This document shows, in pieces, positions 17,759-26,684 of a stretch of DNA of 64,000 bases (position 1 is its first letter; the number at the start of each line of letters is the position of its first letter). Source of the DNA: Paucibacter sp963740455 (lineage in GTDB: Bacteria > Pseudomonadota > Gammaproteobacteria > Burkholderiales > Burkholderiaceae_C); the NCBI GenBank assembly GCA_963740455.1, contig CAVUEF010000006.1:62001-126000 (forward strand), written 5' to 3'. A program made the position numbers and the translations under genes. The notes below the pieces were generated by a model. That model was not told the origin of the DNA. It saw nothing but the letters and a program-made list of their open reading frames with translations, and searched no databases.

Positions 17759-17788
17759 ACCTTTCGACCCGGACGCTCGGCCTGAACC

Positions 17789-17815
17789 AAGAGCCGCTGC
17801 CTGCCAGCGGCTCTT
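17789..17815 (+). terminator. terminator after the ccm operon
   Basis: A perfect 11-bp stem (AAGAGCCGCTG pairs with CAGCGGCTCTT) encloses a 5-nt loop and is followed by CTATTTC. It lies 30 bp beyond the ccmI stop and marks the end of the cytochrome-ccm block. Confidence 0.8.
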
Positions 17816-17973
17816 CTATTTCATGACGGTGCTTGCTGCTGCCAGACGCCGCGGCTTGGCGCGGGTAAACCATGATTTTTCAAATTACGCAAAAGTCAGA
17901 AACTCTCGACAAATGATCAATCAACTCATGAGGTTTACCTTGACAAGGGCTTGGCGGCGCGCCGAGGCCGCGC
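17816..17973 (+). promoter_or_regulatory. probable promoter region of the nucleoside/RuBisCO-like cluster
   Basis: This A+T-richer gap between the ccm terminator and GTG 17974 is the only sizeable non-coding leader before the 16-kb plus-strand cluster. It contains a TTGACA at 17940-17945 and a TGATCAATCAACTCATGA stretch (17914-17931) that could hold an operator for the SorC-type regulator. No complete promoter was identified. Confidence 0.35.
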
Positions 17974-20052
17974 GTGGATAGCTGCTGGAGCGACGTCGAA
18001 GCGGCGCGATTTGTCGAAGGCTACGGCGCGCAAGGTGTGCCACCGGAACTGGCCTTGCGTACCTATTCGGCGCGCTTGCTGGGGCGCGATGCGCGGCTGG
18101 TTCTGCATGGTGGCGGCAACACTTCGGTAAAGCTCGACATGCGCGACGTGTTCGGTGACGTGGTCAAGGTCCTGTGCGTGAAGGGCAGCGGCTGGGATCT
18201 GGCGCGCATCGAACCCGCCGGCCACCCGGCGGTGCGTATCGAGCCGTTGCATCGCCTGCGCAAGCTCGACCGCTTGTCTGACGAGGACATGGTGAATGTG
18301 CTGCGCAGCAACCTGCTCGATAACGCCGCCCCCACACCTTCGGTCGAAACCCTGCTGCACGCCTATGTGGAGGCGCGTTTCATCGACCACACGCATGCGG
18401 TGGCCGCACTGGTCGTGGCCGACCAGCCCGACAGCCGGGCGCTGTGTGAGCAAATCTACGGCGAGCGGGTGCTCTGGATTCCCTATGTGATGCCGGGCTT
18501 CGAATTGGCGCAGGTGGTGGCAAAGGCCTGCGAAGCGCATCCGCAGGCGCAAGGGCTGTTGCTCAGCCAGCATGGACTGTTCAGCTTCGGTGCCACGGCC
18601 AAACAGAGTTATGAGCGCATGATCGAATTCGTCACGCTCGCCGAGAACTTCATCGAGGGGAGGCGCAGCGCGGTCACGCCGTCCGTTGCGCCGTCCATTG
18701 CGCCGCCGTTGATCGCCTCGGAGTACTGCGCGGCGATGGCCGACATCGCGCCCCATCTGCGCGCCTTGTTTGCAAAGCTCGCGCCGAACGGCGCGCCCAG
18801 GCACTGGATATTCGATCTGCGCGACAACGCGCAGGCACTCGACTTTGCCAACGGCCTGGGCCAGAGCGAAGCGGCGCAGCGTGGTGTTGCCACGCCCGAT
18901 CATGTGATCCGCATGAAGGGCAGGCCTCTGGTACTGCCCGCACCCAGGCGCGATCAAATCGAAGCCTGGGTGACGCAGTCGGCGCAACGGCTGACGGAGT
19001 TTGTTGCGAACTATCACGCCTACTTCGAACGCAACAACGCGCGCGTGGGCGGCACCAAGACCGAGCTCGACGCCTTGCCGCGCGCCATCGTGGTGCCGCA
19101 GCTGGGGGTCATTGCGGTGGGCAAGTCAGCCGCCGAGGCAGCGGTGAACGCCGACGTGATCGAGTCATGGATCGAGGTGCTCAGCCAGGCCCAAGCGTGC
19201 GGTGCCTATGCGCCGGTCGGCGAGGCCGACGAGTTCGATATGGAGTACTGGTCGCTCGAACAGGCCAAGCTCGGCAAGCAAGTGGCCAAGCCGTATCAAG
19301 GCCGGGTCGTGGCGATCACCGGCGCGGGCAGCGGCATCGGCGCGGCCACCGTCCGTGCCTTTGCCGCGCTCGGTGCCGAGGTGGCCTTGCTGGACAGCAA
19401 TTTGGAGGCGGCGCGCAGCGTGGCCGCGGCCATCGGCCCTCATGCGCTGGCGCTGCACTGCGATGTGACCCAGCCTGACTCGGTGCGCAGCGCCTTTGAT
19501 GCGCTGGTGCGGCGCTTTGGCGGGCTCGATGTGCTGGTGTCCAACGCCGGCGTCGCCAAACAGGGCGCCATGCTGAACCTCCCCGACGCAACTCTGCGCA
19601 CCAGCTTCGATGTCAATTTCTTCGCGCATCAAATGGTCGCGCAAGCCGCGGTGGACATCATGAAGAAACAGGGCATGGGTGGTGTGCTCTTGTTCAATGT
19701 GTCCAAGCAGGCGGTCAATCCGGGGCCCGACTTTGGCGCCTATGGCACGTCCAAGGCGGCGCTGATGGCGCTGATGCGGCAATACGCCATCGAACATGGC
19801 AAGGACGGCATACGCTGCAACGCGGTGAATGCCGACCGCATCCGCTCAGGCCTGCTCGATGCGCAAATGATTGCGCAGCGCGCCAAGGCGCGTGGCCTGA
19901 GCGAAACCCAATACATGGCAGGCAACTTGCTGGGTGTCGAGGTGACTGCCGAGGATGTTGCCCAAGCCTTTGTCGCGTCCGCGCAGTTGACAAAGTCAAC
20001 CGGCAATGTGATCTGCGTGGACGGTGGCAATGTCGCCGCGATGCTCAGATGA
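17974..20052 (+). CDS. bifunctional class II aldolase / short-chain dehydrogenase (RhaD-AdhA type)
   Basis: 692-aa fusion. Residues about 20-420 form a class II aldolase related to rhamnulose-1-phosphate aldolase, with the phosphate loop HGGGNTSVKLD, FIDHTHAVAALVV and SQHGLFSFG carrying metal-ligand histidines. Residues about 430-690 form an SDR with cofactor motif TGAGSGIG, the NAG-type SNAGVAK and catalytic YGTSK. Members cleave deoxyketose-1-phosphates to dihydroxyacetone phosphate plus an aldehyde that the SDR half oxidises. An in-frame stop at 17941 leaves GTG 17974 as the first usable start. With the isomerase and phosphorylase downstream, ribulose-1-phosphate or a 5-modified analogue is a plausible substrate. 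The real substrate is not proven. Confidence 0.85.
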   Translation: MDSCWSDVEAARFVEGYGAQGVPPELALRTYSARLLGRDARLVLHGGGNTSVKLDMRDVFGDVVKVLCVKGSGWDLARIEPAGHPAVRIEPLHRLRKLDRLSDEDMVNVLRSNLLDNAAPTPSVETLLHAYVEARFIDHTHAVAALVVADQPDSRALCEQIYGERVLWIPYVMPGFELAQVVAKACEAHPQAQGLLLSQHGLFSFGATAKQSYERMIEFVTLAENFIEGRRSAVTPSVAPSIAPPLIASEYCAAMADIAPHLRALFAKLAPNGAPRHWIFDLRDNAQALDFANGLGQSEAAQRGVATPDHVIRMKGRPLVLPAPRRDQIEAWVTQSAQRLTEFVANYHAYFERNNARVGGTKTELDALPRAIVVPQLGVIAVGKSAAEAAVNADVIESWIEVLSQAQACGAYAPVGEADEFDMEYWSLEQAKLGKQVAKPYQGRVVAITGAGSGIGAATVRAFAALGAEVALLDSNLEAARSVAAAIGPHALALHCDVTQPDSVRSAFDALVRRFGGLDVLVSNAGVAKQGAMLNLPDATLRTSFDVNFFAHQMVAQAAVDIMKKQGMGGVLLFNVSKQAVNPGPDFGAYGTSKAALMALMRQYAIEHGKDGIRCNAVNADRIRSGLLDAQMIAQRAKARGLSETQYMAGNLLGVEVTAEDVAQAFVASAQLTKSTGNVICVDGGNVAAMLR

Positions 20053-20125
20053 GCGTGCCCGTCCACTGTCCGCCGCGGTCTTTCCGTTTCCTGTCAATGC
20101 CAACAACCCCTTGGAGCAATGTCCT

Positions 20126-22414
20126 ATGAAACATATTCCTGGTTCCGTCGGAATGTCGACACCGAACAGACTGGCGCTGGCCGTCACGCTGGCGCTGAGC
20201 GCCTGGCCGGCGCAGCAAGCCGTAGCGCAGGAGAAGGCCGCTGCAACGCAACTTCAGACCATTACCGTCACGGCCGAGCGGCGCGTCGAGAGCATCAAGG
20301 ATGTGCCGATCTCGGTGTCGAGTCTCGGCGGCGACACGCTCGACGCGCTCAACTCCAGCGGTGCCGACGTGCGCTTCCTGGCCGGACGCGTGCCGAGCTT
20401 GAACATCGAGTCCTCGTTCGGGCGCGCCTTTCCACGCTTCTATATCCGCGGCTACGGCAACACCGATTTCCGGTTGAACGCGTCGCAGCCGGTGTCGCTG
20501 ATCTATGACGACGTGGTACAGGAGAACCCGATCCTGAAGGGCTTCCCGGTGTTCGACCTGGACCGCATCGAGGTGCTGCGCGGTCCGCAAGGCACGCTGT
20601 TCGGCCGCAACACGCCGGCGGGCGTGGTCAAGTTCGATTCGGCCAAGCCGACCAAGCGGCGCGAGGGTTATGCCAGCCTGTCCTACGGCACTTATGGCAC
20701 GGCCAATCTGGAGGGCGCGATCAATGTGCCCTTGTCCGATACGGTTTCGGCACGCGTCTCGCTGCTCAATCAGACGCGCGACGACTGGGTCGACAACACC
20801 TTCGCAGCCGGCCCCACCAAGAAACTCGAAGGCTACCGCGACACTGCGGTGCGGGCGCAGTTGCTGATCGAACCGAGCAAGGACTTCAGCGCGCTGCTCA
20901 ATGTGCACTCGCGCGACCTCAATGGCTCGGCGCGGCTGTTCCGCGCCAATATCTTCAAGCCCGGTACCAACGATCTGGTGGACGGTTTTCAGGCGTCCAA
21001 GATCTCGCTCGACGGCAAGAACGAATCCAAGCTCAAGGTCAATGGTGCCAATGCCAGGTTGCGTTGGGGCCTGGGCGACTTGGCGCTGCACTCGATCACC
21101 GGTTTTGAATCGCTCACCACTTACAGCAGAGGCGACATCGATGGCGGTTACGGCGCTGTGTTCCTTCCCGCCGGGATGTCCGGGCCGGGCGTGATTCCGT
21201 TCGCATCAGAAACCGCAGACGGCATTCCGACGCATGAGCAGCTGACGCAGGAGTTCCGCATCGAGTCCAACTATGCCGGACCGATGAACTGGCAGGCCGG
21301 TCTGTACTACTTCCACGAAGACTTCAAGATGGAGGCCTTCACTTACGATTCGCTGGGAGGCGGTGCGCAAGTCGGCTATGAGCGCTCGCGCCAGAAGAAC
21401 GACGCCTACGGCGTGTTCGGTGCCATGACCTATGCGCTGACGCCCGACTTCAAGCTGCATGGCGGCGTGCGCTATACGCATGACAAGCGCGACTTCAATG
21501 TCGAGGCCTACAACAGCAGCGACTTCGTGCCTTGCGTACTCAACAAGCAGTGCACGCTGGCGCAGCTCGGCGCTGCCGGTCCCTTGAGCGCCAGCCCGAG
21601 CAACGGCAAGTTCAACTGGGACCTGAGCGCAACCTATGCGCTGAACAAGGACATCAACTTGTTTGCACGTGTCGCGACGGGCTTCCGCGCTTCCAGCGTG
21701 CAGGGCGCCGGACCGTTCAACGGTCAATCGGTGGCAGGACCCGAGAACAACACCTCGGTTGAACTGGGCGTCAAGGCCGATCTGTTGGATCGCCGCGCAC
21801 GCCTGAGCTTCTCGGTGTTCGACTACGCGGTGAAAGACCTGCAACTCACCGCCGTCGGCGGCGCCAACAACGCCAATATCCTGCTCAACGCCAAGAAGGC
21901 CACCGGTCAAGGCTTCGAGCTCGATCTGCAAGCCTTGCTCAGCGACCGTCTGGTCGCGAGTCTGGGTATCGGCATGAACGACACGCAGATCAAGGACCCT
22001 GGCCTGGCAGTGGCGGTGTGTGCCAGCTGTACCGTCACCAATCCCAGGACGGCCGGCGGTCTGGCACTCATCGACGGCAACCCGCTGCCGCAGGCGCCCA
22101 AGATAACGACCAATGCCACGCTGAAGTACTCGATACCGACCGCGCACGGCGAGTGGTATGTGTTCACCGACTGGGCTTATCGCAGCAAGATCAATTTCTT
22201 CCTCTACGAGTCCAAGGAATTCACCGGCAAGTCGTTGCTTGAGGGTGGTTTGCGCGTCGGCTATATCTGGGACAACGGCAAGTATGAAGCGGCGGTGTTC
22301 GGTCGCAACATCACCAACCAGATCCGTGCGGTCGGCGGTATCGACTTCAACAACCTGACCGGCTTCATCAACGACCCGCGTACCTACGGGGTTCAGTTCA
22401 AGGCCAGTTTCTAG
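20126..22414 (+). CDS. TonB-dependent outer-membrane receptor
   Basis: 762-aa receptor. ATG 20126 follows TTGGAG. A signal peptide ends near AVAQE and is followed by a TonB-box-like TITVTAERR. The plug domain includes VEVLRGPQGTLFGRN-type sequence (IEVLRGPQGTLFGRNT). The barrel ends in the terminal Phe of VQFKASF. It would import a ligand too large or scarce for porins. It sits between the aldolase and the ABC transporter binding protein, so the same or a related substrate is likely. TonB-dependent uptake is unusual for simple nucleosides. Confidence 0.9.
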   Translation: MKHIPGSVGMSTPNRLALAVTLALSAWPAQQAVAQEKAAATQLQTITVTAERRVESIKDVPISVSSLGGDTLDALNSSGADVRFLAGRVPSLNIESSFGRAFPRFYIRGYGNTDFRLNASQPVSLIYDDVVQENPILKGFPVFDLDRIEVLRGPQGTLFGRNTPAGVVKFDSAKPTKRREGYASLSYGTYGTANLEGAINVPLSDTVSARVSLLNQTRDDWVDNTFAAGPTKKLEGYRDTAVRAQLLIEPSKDFSALLNVHSRDLNGSARLFRANIFKPGTNDLVDGFQASKISLDGKNESKLKVNGANARLRWGLGDLALHSITGFESLTTYSRGDIDGGYGAVFLPAGMSGPGVIPFASETADGIPTHEQLTQEFRIESNYAGPMNWQAGLYYFHEDFKMEAFTYDSLGGGAQVGYERSRQKNDAYGVFGAMTYALTPDFKLHGGVRYTHDKRDFNVEAYNSSDFVPCVLNKQCTLAQLGAAGPLSASPSNGKFNWDLSATYALNKDINLFARVATGFRASSVQGAGPFNGQSVAGPENNTSVELGVKADLLDRRARLSFSVFDYAVKDLQLTAVGGANNANILLNAKKATGQGFELDLQALLSDRLVASLGIGMNDTQIKDPGLAVAVCASCTVTNPRTAGGLALIDGNPLPQAPKITTNATLKYSIPTAHGEWYVFTDWAYRSKINFFLYESKEFTGKSLLEGGLRVGYIWDNGKYEAAVFGRNITNQIRAVGGIDFNNLTGFINDPRTYGVQFKASF

Positions 22415-22441
22415 GTCTTTGGGGGCGCATGTACTGAGAGA

Positions 22442-22467
22442 GTCCGAACGCTTGATCGCGTTCGGAC
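22442..22467 (+). other. intergenic hairpin between receptor and binding-protein genes
   Basis: A perfect 10-bp inverted repeat (GTCCGAACGC / GCGTTCGGAC) with a 6-nt loop lies 28 bp after the receptor stop. There is no U-tract, so it may be an RNA-processing or stability element, or a weak terminator that lowers downstream expression. Confidence 0.55.
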
Positions 22468-22539
22468 CGTCGGGTCGGCATTGTGCTCGGCGACGCCAGG
22501 CGCATGCGCATCCAGTAGTCAGATGAACCAGGGATTGCG

Positions 22540-23565
22540 ATGATCAGATATCCGTACCTCCCCGTTTGGCTGTGCGTGTTCGCGCTCGCGTTGCTGACCG
22601 TGAGCGCCCCGGCACAGGCGCAGAGCAAGAAACTCTACGTGTATGTCTCGCCCGACCGGCTCGGCGTGAACGCCTTCTTGCAGCAAGGCAAGACCGGCAC
22701 CGAGGCGGCGGCCAGGAAATTCGGTGCTGCCGTCAAGACGCTGGAAAGCAGCAATGCCGCCGACCGCGCCGAGAACGTACGCGCCGCGGTCAGCGACGGC
22801 GCGACGCTGGTGGTGCTGCTGGGTTTCGAGTTCGCCGACATCGTTGAGGAAGTGGCGCCCAAATCGCCCAAGACCCAGTTCCTGATCGTCGATCAGTGCA
22901 TCAAGAATCCGCCGCCCAATGTGCACTGCGCGGTGTTTCGCGAGCATGAGGCGGCCTATCTGCTCGGCGCGGCGGCGGCGCTGTTCGCCAAGACCCAGCA
23001 CATCGGCATCGTGACCGCGCTCGACATCCCGTTCCTGCGCCGCTACACCGAGGGCTTTGCGCAAGGCGCGCGCATGGCCAAGCCCGGCATGACGGTGGAT
23101 GTGCGGTATGTCGGCGGCCCGAATCCCTTCGGCGATCCGGTGCGCGCCAAGGAGCAGGCGCTGGCCTTGCGCGCAGCCGGCGCCGAAAGCATCTTCACGG
23201 CCACTTCGGGCGGCGACTTCGGTGTCTTCGACGCGGCGCGCGCGCAAGGCTTCAATGTCATGTCGGTCGACGTGAATCGTTGCCCGAACGTCCCCGGCCA
23301 GGTCATCGACAACACGCTCAAGCACATCGAGAAAGTGATTCTCCAAAGCGTCGAGCGCATCGAGAGCGGTTCGAAAGCCGAACTGCGCAGTTACGGCATC
23401 AAGGAAGGCGGCATGGGATTGATGGCGCTCGATGAAGCGGGTCTGGCCAAGAGCGGCTGTCTGGTGGCGACGCGTCCGGACGTGGTGCGCAAGCTGCGCG
23501 GCTGGGCGCAGGACATCAGCAGCGGCAAGCTCGTCATCGAAGATCCGATGACTAAAAAGCGCTGA
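22540..23565 (+). CDS. BMP-family (nucleoside-type) ABC transporter substrate-binding protein
   Basis: 341-aa periplasmic binding protein with a signal peptide ending in APAQAQ. It matches the BMP/PnrA/MED family: GTEAAARKFGA, ADRAENVRAAVSDGATLVV and the hinge segment VTALDIPFLRRYTEGFAQGA. Characterised members bind purine nucleosides and feed the ATPase/permease pair type found downstream at 27903-31347. The transporter genes are split by the enzyme genes, which ties the enzymes to the imported compound. Confidence 0.88.
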   Translation: MIRYPYLPVWLCVFALALLTVSAPAQAQSKKLYVYVSPDRLGVNAFLQQGKTGTEAAARKFGAAVKTLESSNAADRAENVRAAVSDGATLVVLLGFEFADIVEEVAPKSPKTQFLIVDQCIKNPPPNVHCAVFREHEAAYLLGAAAALFAKTQHIGIVTALDIPFLRRYTEGFAQGARMAKPGMTVDVRYVGGPNPFGDPVRAKEQALALRAAGAESIFTATSGGDFGVFDAARAQGFNVMSVDVNRCPNVPGQVIDNTLKHIEKVILQSVERIESGSKAELRSYGIKEGGMGLMALDEAGLAKSGCLVATRPDVVRKLRGWAQDISSGKLVIEDPMTKKR

Positions 23566-23588
23566 CGCCCGACAAGAAGAATCTGCCC

Positions 23589-24681
23589 ATGAAAATCAAT
23601 GGAACCCCCTGGCGCACGATCTGGGCCGAGCCCGATGGCAAGGTCCTCATCATCGACCAGCGCGCGCTGCCGCACCGGCTCGAAACACAAACCCTGACGG
23701 GCAGCGCCGCGGCCGAGCGCGCGATCCGCGAGATGTGGGTGCGTGGCGCGCCGTTGATAGGCGCCACTGCCGCCTACGGTATGGCGCTGGCGATGCGCGA
23801 GGACGCCTCCGACGCCGGACTGGTCGCCGCGCACGCCAGGCTGCTGGCGACGCGGCCCACCGCAGTGAATCTGCGCTGGGCGCTCGATCGCGTGAGCCAG
23901 CCGCTGCGCCTGGCGCCAGCGCCAGAGCGCGCCGCGCTCGCCTACCGGCTGGCGGCGCAGTTGTGCGATGAGGACGTCGCCATCAACCATGCGATCGGCA
24001 CGGCATGGCCTGGGCCTGATCGAGGCCGCGGCGCGGCGCAAAACGGGCCAGCGGGTCAACATCCTGACGCACTGCAATGCCGGTTGGCTGGCCACTGTCG
24101 ACTGGGGCACCGCCACCGCGCCGATCTACCAGGCTTTTGATGCCGGCATCGACCTGCATGTCTGGGTCGACGAAACGCGGCCGCGCAACCAAGGCGCCTC
24201 GCTCACCGCGTGGGAGCTCGGCCAGCATGGCGTGCCGCACAGCCTGATCGTCGACAACGCCGGAGGCCATCTGATGCAGCATGGCCAGGTCGATCTGTGC
24301 ATCGTCGGCACCGACCGGGTCAGCGCCAATGGCGACGTCTGCAACAAGATCGGCACCTATCTGAAGGCCTTGGCCGCCTTCGACAACCAGGTGCCCTTCT
24401 ATGTGGCCCTGCCTTCGCCGACGCTGGACCTGACGGTGTTCGACGGCGTCAAGGAGATTCCGATCGAAAACCGCGACAGTGCCGAGATCTCGCATCTCAC
24501 CGGCCTGACAAAGGACGGCCTCATGCACACCATAGGCATTGCCCCGCGGGGAACGAGCTGCGCGACGAATCCGGGTTTTGATGTGACCCCGGCGCGGCTG
24601 GTCAGCGCGCTCATCACCGAGCGCGGTCTGTGCGCGGCCACGCCGCAAGCGATCGCCGCGATGTTCGGCAAGACGGCCTGA
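23589..24681 (+). pseudogene. MtnA-type sugar-1-phosphate aldose-ketose isomerase with frameshift
   Basis: The family isomerises methylthioribose-1-phosphate (and 5-deoxyribose-1-phosphate) to the ketose. The N-terminal part runs in one frame from ATG 23589 to DEDVAINHAIG (about 24000). The rest continues in another frame from HGLGLIEAAARRK to 24681. A single extra base, or two missing bases, near 23998-24004 would explain this. Both catalytic regions are present in the second part: ILTHCNAG (Cys) and GTDRVSANGDVCNKIG (Asp). All other positions look intact, so this could be a sequencing error, programmed slippage or recent inactivation. It lies 4 bp before the transketolase gene and is clearly part of the operon. 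Confidence 0.8.
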
Positions 24682-24685
24682 GCCC

Positions 24686-25642
24686 ATGCAGAACCCGTCC
24701 ACGCATTCCACCGCGCTGCTTGCCGCAGCGATACGCCGGCAAGTGTTCGAGCACACCTTGCGCCACAACGGCGGCTATCTGAGCCAGGCCTGCTCGGCCG
24801 CCGAAATCCTGGCGACCCTGTACGGCGAGGTGTTGCGGCTCGGGCCTTCGGTCGCGCCGGCTGTGCCGCGGCCCTTTGCCGGTGCGCCGTCGGCGGCCAA
24901 TCCGGACAGCTTCACGGGTGCCGGTTACCACGGCGCTTTCGAGCCCGACCGGGATCGCTTCTTTATCTCGCCGGCACACTATGCGCTGGTGGTCTACAGC
25001 GCGCTGGTGGTGCTGGGTCGGCTCGCGCCCGAAGGCCTGGAGCAGTTCAACTGCGACGGCAGTTCGGTCGAGATGATTGGCGCCGAGCACAGCCCCGGCA
25101 TGGAGGTCACCACGGGATCGCTGGCGCAAGGCCTGTCGATGGCCGCGGGACTGGCTTGGGCGCGCCGACGCCGCGGCGAGTCGGGGCGCGTCTGGGTCTT
25201 CATGTCCGACGGCGAGTTCCAGGAAGGCCAGACCTGGGAATGCTTTGCCGCGATGAAGCATCACCATATCGAGAATCTGCGCGTCATCGTCGACGTCAAC
25301 GCGCAGCAATGCGACGGTGCAATGAAAGAGGTGCTCGACCTGGGCGACCTGGCGCAACGCTTGCGCGCGTTTGGCGCCGACGTGCACAGCGTCGACGGCC
25401 ACGATATCGACGCCATCAGACAAGCCGCGCGTACCCCCGCCACCGGTCGTCCGCTGGTGATTCTGGCGCGCACCCGTCCCTACCAGGGCATGGACTTCCT
25501 GCAGCGGCGCTTCCCGCGTCTGCACTATGTGCGCTTCAAGAGCGAGCAGGAGCGCGACGAGCTGCAAGCGGGCGTCGACGCGCAGCTCGCGCACACCGAG
25601 GCCGCGCTGCGCCAAGCAAGGCAAGAGGCGGCGCATGGCTGA
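24686..25642 (+). CDS. transketolase, N-terminal (thiamine-diphosphate-binding) subunit
   Basis: 318 aa, corresponding to the first half of transketolase. The ThDP/metal motif is SDGEFQEGQ followed by VIVDVN, and a substrate-site His is in ISPAHYALVVYS. HSPGMEVTTGSLAQGLS matches the GHP/GSLGQGL region of the family. It overlaps the C-terminal subunit gene by 8 bp, as in other split transketolases. Xylulose-5-phosphate or 1-deoxyxylulose-5-phosphate from the adjacent RuBisCO-like protein would be natural donor substrates, but this is inference. Confidence 0.9.
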   Translation: MQNPSTHSTALLAAAIRRQVFEHTLRHNGGYLSQACSAAEILATLYGEVLRLGPSVAPAVPRPFAGAPSAANPDSFTGAGYHGAFEPDRDRFFISPAHYALVVYSALVVLGRLAPEGLEQFNCDGSSVEMIGAEHSPGMEVTTGSLAQGLSMAAGLAWARRRRGESGRVWVFMSDGEFQEGQTWECFAAMKHHHIENLRVIVDVNAQQCDGAMKEVLDLGDLAQRLRAFGADVHSVDGHDIDAIRQAARTPATGRPLVILARTRPYQGMDFLQRRFPRLHYVRFKSEQERDELQAGVDAQLAHTEAALRQARQEAAHG

Positions 25643-26684
25643 TCTCAAGCAAGCCTCATCGCTGTCGAGCGCATTGCCGACGGGACCGCAAATGGTCGAC
25701 CGGCCCTACGAGACGGCCTTCATCAGGTTTGCCAGCCAGCGCCCCAATGTCATGTGTCTGTCGGCCGACCTGACCGCGTCTTGCGAGGTCGACAAGTTCC
25801 GCGATCAGTATCCGCAGCAGTTCCTGTCGCTGGGCATGGCCGAGCAGAACATGCTGTCGTTTGCTGCCGGTCTGGCGCTGGGGGGCTTTACGCCCTATCT
25901 GCACAGCTTCGGCGTGTTCCTGTACCGGCGCCCCTATGACCAGCTCGTCAATTCGATTGCCTACCCGAACCGGCGTGTGCGCCTGATGGCTTTTCTGCCC
26001 GGCCTCACGACGCCCGGCGGCATCACGCACCAGGCGATCGAGGACATCGCGATGATGCGCGCGCTGCCCAATATGACGGTGCTCGAGACCGGCGACGCGA
26101 GCGAGGTCGAGAGCGTGCTCGATGTGGCGGAAAACATCGACGGCCCGGTCTATGTGCGCGTGCTGCGCGGCCAAGTGCCGCGGCTGTTCGGCGAGCCGAT
26201 GCAGTTCAACCGCCTGCGCGTGCTCTCCGAGGGTGGCGAAGTGCTGCTCGTCACCAGCGGCATCTGCACCGAGGAGGCGATGCGCGCCACGCCCTTGCTG
26301 CGCAGCATCGGGGTGCGCATCACGCATCTGCATGCGTCGACGCTCAAACCATTCGACGCCGCGACGCTGCTCGCGCATGCGCGCCATGTGAAACACGTGG
26401 TGACGATGGAGAATCACACCGTCGTCGGTGGCCTGGGCAGTCTGGTGGCCGAGCTGCTGGCCGAAGCGGGGTGCGGTGCGCGGCTGGTGCGGCTGGGCCT
26501 GCGTGACACCTTCGCGCACGGAGCGTCCAGGCCCTATCTGATGCGCAAGTACGGCATGGATGCACTGGCGCTGGTGCAGACGCTCTCCATCATGCTGGGC
26601 CGCGAGCTGCACATCGGCGAGAGTGACCTGAGCGCGGTACGACTGGACGCGGTGCATTCAGCAGCCAAGGCCGAAGCCTTATGA
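25635..26684 (+). CDS. transketolase, C-terminal (pyrimidine-binding) subunit
   Basis: 349 aa from ATG 25635 (MADLKQ); the frame upstream of that lies inside the previous gene and is not coding. It has the activating Glu in SLGMAEQNMLSFAAGLAL, the segment around PGLTTPGGITHQAIEDIAMMR, and a C-terminal transketolase domain (VTSGICTEEAM, VVTMENHTVVGGLGS). It forms the second half of a heterotetrameric transketolase/DXS-like enzyme. The stop overlaps the RuBisCO-like gene in an ATGA. Confidence 0.9.
   Translation: MADLKQASSLSSALPTGPQMVDRPYETAFIRFASQRPNVMCLSADLTASCEVDKFRDQYPQQFLSLGMAEQNMLSFAAGLALGGFTPYLHSFGVFLYRRPYDQLVNSIAYPNRRVRLMAFLPGLTTPGGITHQAIEDIAMMRALPNMTVLETGDASEVESVLDVAENIDGPVYVRVLRGQVPRLFGEPMQFNRLRVLSEGGEVLLVTSGICTEEAMRATPLLRSIGVRITHLHASTLKPFDAATLLAHARHVKHVVTMENHTVVGGLGSLVAELLAEAGCGARLVRLGLRDTFAHGASRPYLMRKYGMDALALVQTLSIMLGRELHIGESDLSAVRLDAVHSAAKAEAL

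Noticed and set aside
23968..24681. Second half of the MtnA-type gene as an independent gene
   Set aside because: Its first 12 residues are out-of-frame sequence and the domain starts in mid-fold; together with 23589-24000 it makes one full isomerase.
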